Source: Marinibaculum pumilum (GTDB lineage Bacteria > Pseudomonadota > Alphaproteobacteria > Ferrovibrionales > Ferrovibrionaceae). Taken from it: 19,962 bases of DNA. Under the pieces are notes generated by a model. It was not told the origin of the DNA. It was given only the letters and a program-made list of their open reading frames with translations, and made no database searches. Within the stretch, counting starts at the first letter, position 1. Every line of letters starts with the position of its first letter. Of the stretch, positions 1-7,093 are shown one piece after another. The stretch spans positions 1-19,962 of the forward strand of contig NZ_JBHRTR010000045.1 of NCBI RefSeq assembly GCF_042646425.1, written 5' to 3'. The position numbers were made by a program, and so were the translations under genes.

Positions 1-29
1 CGGCCCGCCGCGAAGTGGCGGGCCGGCGG
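1..29. repeat. GC-rich palindrome at window edge (REP-like hairpin)
   Basis: Arms CGGCCCGCC and GGCGGGCCG flank the loop GCGAAGT. The stem is essentially the same as the hairpins at 2883-2917 and 19936-19962, but the loop differs. The left part is cut by the window edge. It is probably one member of the dispersed intergenic hairpin family of this replicon. Positions 30-236 hold no gene I can support. Confidence 0.6.
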
Positions 30-236
30 CGTGCTGTCCAGTGGGGCTCCGCGCACCCAGCCTCGTAGAGAAACCGTCTGGTCTCCTACACCTTGTGTGG
101 TTCGCTATCGGCCCAAGAGACTTGCGGAGCCTAAGCGGCAGATAGCAAGGTGGCAGGACAAAATGAGGGTTCTGCCTTAGTTGGTCGAGAGAGGTACTCT
201 CGCTTCTGACACCACGCAGCAGTGACAGCTGAACCC

Positions 237-1226
237 TTACGAGAAGATCTTCGGCTGCTTCTCCGCGTTCTCTTCCGCGACGCCGGCAACATTCGCTACG
301 ATCAAGGCGTCAGGTGGAAGGGCCACCCCTCGTGACGGATCGTGCATCGCGTCGATGCCCAGTTCGGCGACCAGACTCCTCGACCACGTCAAGTCAGACC
401 CGGCATTGGCGAGGAGGGCCGCCGTTGAAAACACGACCACGCTCAGGCCGACGCCTACAAGGCGGCGCAGCCTGAAGAGATTCCGACCACCGGCCTTCTC
501 CCGGGCTTCCCGGTACAGAGTCCTACGCTCGACTCCCTTGGCAACAAAAGCTTCTGACATCTGCAGTTTCCTTTCGGCGACAAAATCCATGACCTCGAGA
601 CCTTCCTCGGTCAGACTCACCAGAATGGTCGCGTTCTTTGCCGGCACCTTGCCCGCACTCTCCCCGTCTACCGGGCTGTCGATCCGTAGCCGAACCATGC
701 CGAGGAAATCGTAGCCCTTTACAAGCCGGGCGGTCGGAGCCCAGGAGATCTTGGCATCGCTGCCGCCGGGGCTTGTCTTCTTCGCCAGCTCACGCAGGCT
801 CAGTTCTTTGACGACTTTGTCTGGCTTCGTCGTCCATTCAATGTGATGCATATAAAGACGGCGCATAACTTCGTAGCCCGGCCTTTCCGCTAAGTCGCGC
901 AAGAGGCCAGGGACCTTACCAGCGTCCGAGGGGCAGTCTTTGAACGCGCCCTTGTGGAGCTCCTTGATGTCGTGCTCGAGTTGCCTGTCGAGCCACACGA
1001 CGGACCTCAAAAACTCTGCCCGATTGTCTGTCTCCAGCCGCTCTTCGTAGGTCAGCTGGGTCTGCTTCGTGCTCCATACCCTGGCCATGATGGTGAAACG
1101 AATGACGCCTCCGAACCCACAGAGGCCATCATCCTCAGCAATGGCCTCATTCCAGAAGGCAAGTCGCAGAGCGTCTGTTCCGGCTAGATCGCTAGTCTGT
1201 TCCCTCTCAGGGGGGAGAAAGTTCAT
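237..1226 (-). CDS. Hypothetical protein with winged-helix-like part and C-terminal membrane segment
   Basis: The product has 329 residues and I do not recognise a named family. Residues about 140-220 look like a winged helix: a helical stretch, then RLVKGYDFLGMVRLRI, a charged turn, and VSLTEEGLEVMDFV, which resembles the wing and following helix of MarR/PadR-type proteins. Residues 256-274 (LVGVGLSVVVFSTAALLANA) form one clear hydrophobic membrane span preceded by Arg-rich positive charge (RLRRL). About 55 residues follow it. There is no N-terminal signal peptide. By the positive-inside rule the winged-helix part should be cytoplasmic and the tail periplasmic. The start ATG at 1226 follows GAAGG at good distance. 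The base composition is less GC-rich than the rest of the window. It is read divergently from the lysozyme gene. The domain reading is inference; that the frame is coding seems likely. Confidence 0.6.
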   Translation of the reverse strand: MNFLPPEREQTSDLAGTDALRLAFWNEAIAEDDGLCGFGGVIRFTIMARVWSTKQTQLTYEERLETDNRAEFLRSVVWLDRQLEHDIKELHKGAFKDCPSDAGKVPGLLRDLAERPGYEVMRRLYMHHIEWTTKPDKVVKELSLRELAKKTSPGGSDAKISWAPTARLVKGYDFLGMVRLRIDSPVDGESAGKVPAKNATILVSLTEEGLEVMDFVAERKLQMSEAFVAKGVERRTLYREAREKAGGRNLFRLRRLVGVGLSVVVFSTAALLANAGSDLTWSRSLVAELGIDAMHDPSRGVALPPDALIVANVAGVAEENAEKQPKIFS

Positions 1227-1646
1227 CTGATATCGCCTTCAGCTGCGTAGCGACGAACGTTGCTAACTAATGACGAACCGCGCTCCAGTTCGCACCCCGA
1301 CCATCATCCCAAAGCGTGAATTGGGCGAAAAAAGGGCCAAGCGGCAACGCAGCGCGAGTTGTTGTTTCACGAAATCGCGATCGACAGAATGATTTCTCAT
1401 GTGTGTCGCGCGGCGTGTATGACGCCACGTGTTTCAAGTGAATCGAAACACATCACCCGTTCCAACCTGATTCAGCCCGCCAGTCGAAACCCACAACATG
1501 TTATACGGGCTATGTATTACTTCTATTAATATGAATTCTAAATAACTCAATGTATGTAATACAACGTCTTTTCTTTGGGTTCGGAGAAAAATAAATGATC
1601 GTCATCTCAATCGCTGGGAGCGCCCCAGCGCATTGGGAGCTCCAAC
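1227..1646. promoter_or_regulatory. AT-rich divergent intergenic region
   Basis: This is a 420-bp gap between two divergent genes. The 1490-1600 part is strikingly AT-rich for this replicon (around TATTAATATGAATTC) and must contain the lysozyme promoter. GTATTAC at 1514-1520 and GTAATAC at 1556-1562 form a 7-bp inverted repeat around it. I could not single out a convincing -35/-10 pair. No gene seen. Confidence 0.45.
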
Positions 1647-2303
1647 ATGCATCGGAATCACTTCTCATTTGCTCTGCGGGGGGCCGTCACTATTGGGCTG
1701 ACCGCTGCTCTCGTCGCTTGCGCGGACGTAGGCGTCGAGCTCACAGCAACCGCAACCCACCACACCAGAAACGGCGTAGCGGCGAAGCTTGAGGCGCGGT
1801 TGCAGTTCCCGGCCCCTCAGCAGCGGGCGAACATCGGTCATGCCAGCCATGACCACCTAAACGACACCATCCCCCCGGCCGTCGTCGATCTGATCAAGTC
1901 GTTCGAAGGATTCCGGGCACACGCCTACAAGGATGCGGGCGGTACCTACACCATCGGGTACGGGACGACGGAAGGCGTCCGACCGGGCGACACTATCACC
2001 GAAGCCGAGGCGACAAGGCACCTTCTGGACGATCTCGCAAAGGCCGCGCAAGGCGTGCGCCGCCTCGTCACAGTCCCTTTGCGAGATCACGAGTCCCACG
2101 CCCTGACGAGCTTCGTCTACAATCTCGGGGTCGGCAATCTAGCCAGGTCGACCCTACTTAAACGCCTCAACGCCAACGACCGCGTTGGTGCCGCCCAGGA
2201 GTTCCGGAATTGGGTATTCGTGGGCAACACGATGCTGCCCGGCCTCAAGGTGCGGCGCGAGGTTGAGCGCTCCCTGTTCCTGGGGGAACTGCCAGGCACT
2301 TAG
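1647..2303 (+). CDS. GH24 (T4-type) lysozyme, predicted lipoprotein
   Basis: This is an endolysin-type muramidase that cleaves the MurNAc-GlcNAc bond of peptidoglycan. It has 218 residues. Residues 1-25 form a signal peptide with a lipobox ending in LVAC (Cys25), so it is probably exported and lipid-anchored. Residues 26-75 are a low-complexity linker. The GH24 domain spans about 76-215. Glu87 in SFEGF, Asp96 in YKDAGG and Thr102 in TYTIGYG have the same spacing as the T4 lysozyme triad Glu11/Asp20/Thr26, so the catalytic set looks complete. The His that usually follows GYG is Thr107 here. The ATG at 1647 is preceded by GGGAG. A strong terminator follows 42 bp after the stop, so the gene is probably monocistronic. 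A lipoprotein lysozyme fits cell-wall opening for a secretion or conjugation machine, or a phage relic; neither partner is in the window. Confidence 0.88.
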   Translation: MHRNHFSFALRGAVTIGLTAALVACADVGVELTATATHHTRNGVAAKLEARLQFPAPQQRANIGHASHDHLNDTIPPAVVDLIKSFEGFRAHAYKDAGGTYTIGYGTTEGVRPGDTITEAEATRHLLDDLAKAAQGVRRLVTVPLRDHESHALTSFVYNLGVGNLARSTLLKRLNANDRVGAAQEFRNWVFVGNTMLPGLKVRREVERSLFLGELPGT

Positions 2304-2345
2304 CCCGAAGCACTAGCCCACGCGATCGGATTCACAAGGGTTAAA

Positions 2346-2381
2346 GAGGCAGTCGGTCGAAAGGCCGGCTGCTTCTTTTTT
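2346..2381 (+). terminator. Intrinsic terminator of the lysozyme gene
   Basis: A 13-bp stem (2346-2358 with 2363-2375, three G-U pairs, no mismatch) is capped by a GAAA tetraloop and followed directly by six T residues. It lies 42 bp after the lysozyme stop. Confidence 0.95.
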
Positions 2382-2928
2382 CCCGAATGTCCGAGGGGAG
2401 CTCGCTCCCCTACGGCTCTCCAATCTCCACCGTGGCCAGCCCACTCACGAATGCATCTGCTGGTCAGACCGTAACCAACTCTTTCGGCCCGTACTGCGTC
2501 GGCGCATCTGGGGCAAGGACAACACGTGCGCCGCGCAGCCCTTTGAGCACTGCGTCTGAATTGATGAAACCCCTCAACGACGCTCCGCGCGCGGCCAGAC
2601 TGCGCCCCGAAGGGGCTCCGCCCCCTCCCGGCCCCCGGCCGCTTCGCTGGGGGCCGTTCACCCCCGGCGCCCACCAAGGTCCAGAACCGCAGATCCGCGC
2701 TTGACGGGGTCTAGGGCTGTCGTGCTCGCCGTCCAGGGTCCGCGGCGGAGCCGCCGGCCCGAAGGGCCGCCCTTGACGGCTGCGACGCGCCATCCCTGCC
2801 CGACCCCTGCGCGGCTCCGAGGTCCAGGACCAAACCCGGGCCCACTGATCCGAAGGATCGGCAAGCCCGCAATCGGGATAGAGCCGCCGGCCCGCCGCTC
2901 TGTGGCGGGCCGGCGGCCGGCGGGTCCC
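2382..2928. repeat. Intergenic repeat region with R1 repeat copy a
   Basis: No gene is supported here. The stretch is made of short GC-rich hairpins (for example GCCCCGAAGGGGC around 2606) and one copy of a dispersed repeat, called R1 here, at about 2705-2830. R1 runs from GTCTAGGGC(T/C)GTC and CTCGCCGTCCAGGG to GCCCTTGACGGCTGCGACG and CTGCGCGGCTC. An inverted copy lies at about 5998-6131 and a partial copy at about 19834-19962. Open frames through this stretch have the composition of chance frames in GC-rich DNA. Confidence 0.7.
2883..2917. repeat. 14-bp-arm perfect palindrome
   Basis: The perfect arms GCCGCCGGCCCGCC and GGCGGGCCGGCGGC flank the loop GCTCTGT. The 29 bases 2881-2909 recur identically at 19934-19962. 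It sits 12 bp beyond the stop of the minus-strand methyltransferase gene and may stop its transcription, but there is no T-run. Confidence 0.75.
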
Positions 2929-4392
2929 TCAATAGGGAACCGTGCGTCCGTCCGCGTAGACCCGCAGCAGGCAGGTGTTGACGTAGGTCCCGGCATGCGC
3001 GAACGAACCGGCCGGCAGGTCGCTGAACCTGGCTCGCTTCTCCGCCATCAGCGCGCGGAAGTGGACTGCCTTCTTGGTCTCCCGGAATTCGGTGCCAGCG
3101 CTCATGATCGCGGCGAGGAAGCCATCGGGTTTCAGGAAGCGCAGGGCGTGCAAGACATGGTCGATGTCGCGCTCGCGGTCGAACGGCGGATTCATGATGA
3201 TCCTGTCATAGAGCTTGTCAGGATCGGGCCGCATGGCCAGGAAATCCGCCTGCCAGACCCGCCGATAGATCCCCTCGGCCAGCAGGCCAGCCGCCAGATG
3301 GTCCTGCAGTTCGACGCAGTCGACCGCAGCACGCCAGTTCTTGACGCAGGGCCGGGCCAGGTTGCCGGTCCCGGCGCTCGGTTCCAGCACCGTCATTCCC
3401 GGCTGATCCTCGCGGCGGTAGAGCTGGCAGTTGCGAACGATATCCTCGGCCATGCCCTCGCTGGTCGGATAGAACCCGAAGCGCTTCGCCGGCGTCGTCT
3501 TGACCTTGTCGAAGCCGGTATCGGGGTCCGGGTCCCGCTCGTGAGGGATCACTTCCCCATAATATTCCGCCAGCAGCTTGTTGACCTTGCGCAGGAGGTC
3601 GTCCCTGCGGAACCACAAATGAGCGTTGCCGTTCTTGAAGATCCGGACGGTGAAATACTCGCTTTCGACCTCCGTCTGTCGGGCGCCCCATCCGCCGGTT
3701 CGCGCCGCGTCGATCTTCCCGACGATCCCGCCATAGTTGGCGGGCTGCTCCAGCCCCTCCAGGACGTAGAAGGCCCGCTCGATGTCGATCAGTGTGTCGC
3801 GGGTGTTGCTGTAGTGGTTCCACCAACCTCCATCATCGAACATCCTGGTGATGATGACCCGGCTTCCGATCTTCCATCCGTCATGGCTCCGGAACCGCCG
3901 GTCGAGGCTCGAAAAGGCATTGGCGATGCCCCGCCGGAAGATGGTGCCGGCGTCCAGGGCGAAGCGCTCCAGGGTCGCATAGATCGTCTCGGCCGTGGCC
4001 TCCGGCGCCTCGTTCTGCAGCTGGGTCCGGAGCTCGTCCTTGGCCTGCTTGTCCATCAGCCTTTGGAGCTCGGTCAGCTCCACCAGGCGCCCCCAGATGC
4101 CGATATCGGTCAGGCGCCGTGCCGTGGCCAGGAAGTCGGGCCGCGGTGGCACGCACAGCCGATCTACGAAGGCTTTCCGCTCTTTCTCGCTGAGGAAGGT
4201 AAAGCTGTTGGCGCTGCCCGAGAGCGCGGCCTCCGCAGTCCGGGCCGCATCCAGGGCCTCGGACGCTGCCTCAAGGGCGTGATGCGCCTCGGCGTACAGG
4301 TCGAGGGCCTGGGCCCGCCGCGCGACGATGCTTTCGACGGTTTCGCGGGGAACAAGGGCTGTGGACTTGCCGGTGTCGGATTCCGGGTGCAT
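2929..4392 (-). CDS. DUF4942 domain / N6-adenine DNA methyltransferase fusion
   Basis: The 487-residue protein is a predicted SAM-dependent DNA adenine methyltransferase of the kind found on plasmids and integrative elements. Residues ~15-130 are helical and coiled-coil-like. Residues ~130-290 match what I know as DUF4942 (GWWNHYSNTRDTLIDIERAFYVLEG and FKNGNAHLWF are typical). The C-terminal Rossmann domain has motif I VLEPSAGTGNL at 335-345, an acidic residue in VDCVEL at 357-362, and the catalytic motif IV NPPF at 401-404, so it looks active. No restriction enzyme is nearby, so it is probably a solitary methyltransferase that masks plasmid DNA or sets epigenetic state. It is last in the ssb operon. 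The start follows CAGGAG and the shared 66-nt leader described separately. Confidence 0.87.
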   Translation of the reverse strand: MHPESDTGKSTALVPRETVESIVARRAQALDLYAEAHHALEAASEALDAARTAEAALSGSANSFTFLSEKERKAFVDRLCVPPRPDFLATARRLTDIGIWGRLVELTELQRLMDKQAKDELRTQLQNEAPEATAETIYATLERFALDAGTIFRRGIANAFSSLDRRFRSHDGWKIGSRVIITRMFDDGGWWNHYSNTRDTLIDIERAFYVLEGLEQPANYGGIVGKIDAARTGGWGARQTEVESEYFTVRIFKNGNAHLWFRRDDLLRKVNKLLAEYYGEVIPHERDPDPDTGFDKVKTTPAKRFGFYPTSEGMAEDIVRNCQLYRREDQPGMTVLEPSAGTGNLARPCVKNWRAAVDCVELQDHLAAGLLAEGIYRRVWQADFLAMRPDPDKLYDRIIMNPPFDRERDIDHVLHALRFLKPDGFLAAIMSAGTEFRETKKAVHFRALMAEKRARFSDLPAGSFAHAGTYVNTCLLRVYADGRTVPY

Positions 4393-4460
4393 GATTCTGG
4401 CTCCTGAAGGGCTCTGTCGGGTGTTTCGGGAGTGGCGCCGTCGGGATGTGCTAGATCCCG
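4393..4460 (-). promoter_or_regulatory. Shared leader element, copy 1 (before methyltransferase)
   Basis: Reading the minus strand, GGATCTAGCACATCCCG forms a stem-loop (GGGAT / ATCCC, loop CTAGCAC), followed after 12 variable nt by CCGAAACACCCGACAGAGCC and then the Shine-Dalgarno CAGGAG. The distance from GGATC to the ATG is 66 nt. Two more copies lie at 4935-5001 and 9709-9776. Confidence 0.8.
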
Positions 4461-4476
4461 CGGCGCCTTTTCGTTT

Positions 4477-4905
4477 TCAGGCGGCCTTGCGCGGTCGCCT
4501 GGCGAGGGCGGCCTTCGCCGCGCGGTCGATCTGGCGGATCCGCTGCTCGTACTCGCCGCGGCTGCAATCGCCGCAGGCATAGCGGCGATCGGCGTTGTCG
4601 ATCGCCTTCTCCACCATGATCTCGATCTCCGCCTCCGTGGGACCGTCCAGGATGCGCAGGAGCGGGTACCAGTCGACGGCCGCCCGCAGGTCCTGGATCT
4701 GCCGGCGTGCCTCGCGGGCGCGCAGGAGGGTAAGCGCCCCGCCGATCTCCTGAGCATCGATCCCGGACCAGAAGCAACCGGCTTCGGTGACGGTGTAGAC
4801 CCGGCCGTCGACGAGGGCGAAGGCGACGAGGGCACGCTGCCCGGTATAGCCATCTGGCATGGTGGCTGCGGCAAAGACCGCATCGCAGGCCCGTGAAAAG
4901 TTCAT
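4477..4905 (-). CDS. Hypothetical plasmid protein, 142 aa
   Basis: I do not recognise the family. The 142-residue product begins MNFSRACDAV. Its N-terminal half has beta-strand-like segments (ALVAFALVDGRVYTVTEAG, 25-43). Its C-terminal half is helical and charged. CGDC at 111-114 is a CxxC-like pair, possibly metal-binding but alone in the protein. I chose the ATG at 4905. It overlaps the stop of a 10-codon mini-ORF (ATGA overlap) that begins at 4934, directly behind the strong Shine-Dalgarno AAGGAG and the shared leader, so translation is probably coupled to that mini-ORF. It lies between the 86-aa gene and the methyltransferase in the ssb operon. Function unknown. Confidence 0.7.
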   Translation of the reverse strand: MNFSRACDAVFAAATMPDGYTGQRALVAFALVDGRVYTVTEAGCFWSGIDAQEIGGALTLLRAREARRQIQDLRAAVDWYPLLRILDGPTEAEIEIMVEKAIDNADRRYACGDCSRGEYEQRIRQIDRAAKAALARRPRKAA

Positions 4906-4934
4906 GGGGCGAAGGTCACGGGGGCAAAGGTCAT
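4902..4934 (-). CDS. 10-codon leader mini-ORF (MTFAPVTFAP)
   Basis: The ATG at 4934 has the best ribosome binding site in this operon and sits at the position where the two other leader copies have their gene start. It codes only MTFAPVTFAP and stops in an ATGA overlap with the 142-aa gene. The DNA is a tandem duplication of a start region: ATGACCTTTGCCCCC, then GTGACCTTCGCCCC, then ATGAACTTTTC. The 29-nt offset puts it out of frame with the gene. It may act as a translational coupler or be a scar of the duplication. Confidence 0.5.
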   Translation of the reverse strand: MTFAPVTFAP

Positions 4935-5001
4935 GGGTCGATCTCCTTGAAAGGCTCTGTCGGCTGTTTCGGCGGATGTCCCGGCGGGATGTGCTAGATC
5001 C
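4935..5001 (-). promoter_or_regulatory. Shared leader element, copy 2
   Basis: On the minus strand this holds GGATCTAGCACATCCCG, 12 variable nt, CCGAAACAGCCGACAGAGCC, then TTTCAAGGAG and the ATG at 4934. Here the TAG in the loop is the stop codon of the preceding 86-aa gene, so this copy lies inside the operon and must be transcribed. Confidence 0.8.
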
Positions 5002-5254
5002 TGGCGGGGCTGTTGCTGCGGGTGCGGTGGCGTCCCTGCGGGTTGGGTGCGCCGGCGGTGTGGAACGGGACCAGGGCCACCCTGCCCCGCTCCCCAATGG
5101 TCACGGCGGCGACGAGCTGGCCGGTCCGTGCGTTGGAAAACCGGATCGGCCCGATCGGGGTCTCCCCGCGTGCCTCGAACCATCGGAAGGTTTCCCGGGC
5201 GCGTCGCATCGCGTCCCTGGTTGCCTGGCGGTCCTTGCGTGCGTCTTCGGACAT
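4994..5254 (-). CDS. Hypothetical small basic protein, 86 aa
   Basis: I do not recognise this 86-residue product. It starts MSEDARKDRQATRD, with a charged helix at about 1-28. A short beta-like middle follows (PIGPIRFSNARTGQLVAAVTI, 33-53, then RVALVPF), and the tail is Arg/Pro-rich. The ATG at 5254 follows GGAGAGG. Its TAG stop falls within the loop of leader copy 2, so its 3' end and the leader overlap. It is the second gene of the ssb operon, 79 bp after ssb. Its conserved location suggests a plasmid housekeeping role, but nothing in the sequence gives a function. Confidence 0.65.
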   Translation of the reverse strand: MSEDARKDRQATRDAMRRARETFRWFEARGETPIGPIRFSNARTGQLVAAVTIGERGRVALVPFHTAGAPNPQGRHRTRSNSPARI

Positions 5255-5333
5255 GGCTGCCTCTCCCGGCCTTAGGCCTGCCCGGCTGGGGTATGGGGCG
5301 CCGGCGATCTGCTGCGGCGCCCCTCCCCTGGGC

Positions 5334-5732
5334 TCATGCGGTCGCCTTTTCCTCGGCGGGTTCCTCGCTGTCGGCATTGCCGGGCTTGCGGTCCAGCAGG
5401 TTGAACGTGCCGTTGAAGGGCCGCAGGACGACTTCCGTCACCTCCCGATTGACGTCTTTGGCGTCGGTGTAGCTGCGGGTTTCCATCTGCCCCTCGACAT
5501 AGACCTTGGCGCCCTTGCGCGCGTAGCTCTCGGCGACCTTCACCAGCGGGCCGAAGATCACGACCCGGTGCCACTGGGTGCGGGTCTTCCGCTCCCCGCT
5601 CTGGCTGTCCTTCCAGCTTTCCTCGGTCGCCAGCGACAGGTTGCAGACCTTGTCCCCGGACTGCATCGACCGGACTTCGGGGTCCTGGCCGAGATGACCG
5701 ATCAGCATGACCTTGTTCAGGGTGCCGCTCAT
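5334..5732 (-). CDS. ssb: Single-stranded DNA-binding protein, without canonical acidic tip
   Basis: SSB coats single-stranded DNA during replication, repair and conjugative entry. The 132-residue product begins MSGTLNKVMLIGHLGQDPEVR and carries the OB fold at about 4-110, including FGPLVKVAESYARKGAKVYVEGQ, typical of bacterial SSB. It is shorter than chromosomal SSBs (about 160-180 aa), and the tail ends in EEPAEEKATA rather than the usual acidic tip ending in DIPF. The tip normally recruits partner proteins, so this SSB may bind DNA without docking the host replication partners. The start at 5732 is preceded by AAGGAG. It is the first gene of a four-gene operon with a clear promoter at 5804-5832. 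Confidence 0.93.
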   Translation of the reverse strand: MSGTLNKVMLIGHLGQDPEVRSMQSGDKVCNLSLATEESWKDSQSGERKTRTQWHRVVIFGPLVKVAESYARKGAKVYVEGQMETRSYTDAKDVNREVTEVVLRPFNGTFNLLDRKPGNADSEEPAEEKATA

Positions 5733-5803
5733 TCTGGTTTCTCCTTCGGGTCTTAGGGGTGACCGGCCGCTCCGGTCTTTATTTCCCCTTGTTTATGCTT
5801 ATT

Positions 5804-5832
5804 ATTATGCCTCAATACGCATATTCCATCAA
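5804..5832 (-). promoter_or_regulatory. Promoter of the ssb operon
   Basis: The minus strand reads TTGATG, 17 nt, CATAAT, in an AT-rich island. The spacer contains AATATGCG (5818-5825) exactly 8 nt before the -10 hexamer. The parB operon promoter at 10072-10100 has the same box at the same spacing. Confidence 0.75.
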
Positions 5833-6483
5833 CTAAAACCCTCTCCCGAACCGCTGTTTTTATTGTCTTTTTGCCTGTTGCAGCCCCCTCTACATCGCCT
5901 GTACTTTGGAGAGCGCTCGTCGTCTGGGGACGAAACCCCAGGACCCCAAGTAAAGGATCGTCGGCCGCAGGCCGGCCGTTGCGATGGCCGCTCGGAGCAG
6001 AGCTCCGGGCTGTGCCTGTACTTCCGAGCCGCGCAGGTGTCGGGAAGGGACGGCGCGTCGCAGCCGTCAAGGGCGGCGGAGCCGGCGCGGAGCGCCTTGC
6101 CCTGGACGGCGAGCATGACGGCCCTAGACACCGGTCGGCGCGGCTGGCGGGTACAGGCACGAAGCTCGGGGCGAGGGTGGCCCCCCCTGCCCCTGCGCCT
6201 GCCGTCCTGCCATCCTGCCGCCGGCGCCTTGTGGGAGTGCTGCTCTGAAGCTGCGGCTACGCCCGATCGTCGCCCGGATGGGACGAGACCCGCCTGCGGG
6301 GCTCGGCAGAGCCCGGCGGCGCGGCCGGAGCATGTCCGGCCGGGGCGCCAGGCGGCGCAGAGCGGGTTGCCCTGGGGCCGCAACGCGGCGCCGGCGCCGT
6401 CCACTGGTTCCGGTACTTGTCCCTGCCGACATGTCGACAGGGATGAACTCTGGATCGCCACGGCCGGCAGCGCCTGCGCGGGA
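5833..6483. repeat. Intergenic repeat region: R1 copy b (inverted) and R2 copy a
   Basis: No gene is supported in this 650-bp gap. About 5998-6131 is a copy of repeat R1 inverted relative to the one at 2705-2830. Near-identical blocks include GCCCTTGACGGCTGCGACG, CTGCGCGGCTC and CTCGCCGTCCAGGG. About 6261-6385 is a copy of a second repeat, R2, starting GCCCGATCGTC and ending near AGAGCGGGTTGCC. R2 recurs at about 11569-11712 and 12945-13092, always in this orientation. Confidence 0.7.
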
Positions 6484-7026
6484 TCAGCCTGGGTTTGCCG
6501 CGTCGTGACTGAAAGGTGGTCCGGCCTCGTTGGATGGCCTGCGATGGCTTCCGGGGAAGGTGATGACCTTGGCGGCGAGCGAAGTGATGGCGAAGCCGCT
6601 GCGCGCGGGACTCTGGACGTTCCGGGCAAACGCGAAGAGGTCGTAGGGATGCCCGGCCCAGCGCCTGGCGGGCAGGTCCGGCAGGCGATCGCCCAGAAGC
6701 GCGGTCAAATGCTCGGGCGTGCCGGTGGCGATGGCGGTCCGGCAGAAGCCGACAGGGCCGTATTCGTAGAGGCAGCACTCGGTGGCTGACGGCGGCTCCG
6801 GCTGGCGAATGCGCAGATCGCCTTCGGCATCGATGTAGAGCGCGCCGAGTTTGCCGGCGCGCCGAACAGCCTCGATCTCCAGGTCCTGCTGCCAGGGCTC
6901 TTCGGCCAGGGCATCGAGGATGCGCGCGTGGGCGGGGATACCCCAATAGGTTTCGGCGATTTCGAGGGGAAGGATTACATCTTGGAAACGCGGATCGACA
7001 TCGGCGGGTCCGACTACGAAATGCAT
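6484..7026 (-). CDS. Hypothetical protein, 180 aa
   Basis: I do not recognise this 180-residue product, which begins MHFVVGPADVDPRFQDVILPLEIAE. It has no signal peptide or membrane span. The middle has YIDAEGDLRIRQPEPPSATECCLYEYGPVGF, with a paired Cys, and the rest alternates short helices and strands. The C-terminal ~20 residues are Pro/Ser-rich and may be poorly conserved. I chose the ATG at 7026 because GAGG lies 7 nt upstream; an upstream start in the same frame at 7095 would run through the palindrome at 7094-7113 and is unlikely. It follows the small HTH gene at 103 bp on the same strand, with a 20-bp palindrome between them, so it may be controlled by that HTH protein. Confidence 0.6.
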   Translation of the reverse strand: MHFVVGPADVDPRFQDVILPLEIAETYWGIPAHARILDALAEEPWQQDLEIEAVRRAGKLGALYIDAEGDLRIRQPEPPSATECCLYEYGPVGFCRTAIATGTPEHLTALLGDRLPDLPARRWAGHPYDLFAFARNVQSPARSGFAITSLAAKVITFPGSHRRPSNEAGPPFSHDAANPG

Positions 7027-7093
7027 GCAGTGCCTCGTCAGGGAGGAGAATAACGCAGCCACAGCAACCGTAGGACGCACGGTATCAGGGTGC

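Noticed and set aside
186..202. CGAGAG-AGGTA-CTCTCG hairpin as terminator of the first gene
   Set aside because: A 6-bp stem without a T-run in the right direction; too weak to call.
1514..1562. 7-bp inverted repeat GTATTAC / GTAATAC as an operator
   Set aside because: Short arms in a very AT-rich stretch with wide spacing; likely by chance, mentioned only in the region entry.
2701..4407. 568-codon open frame on the plus strand
   Set aside because: It runs antisense to the DUF4942-methyltransferase gene, which has recognisable catalytic motifs, and its first 230 bp cross the R1 repeat and hairpin.
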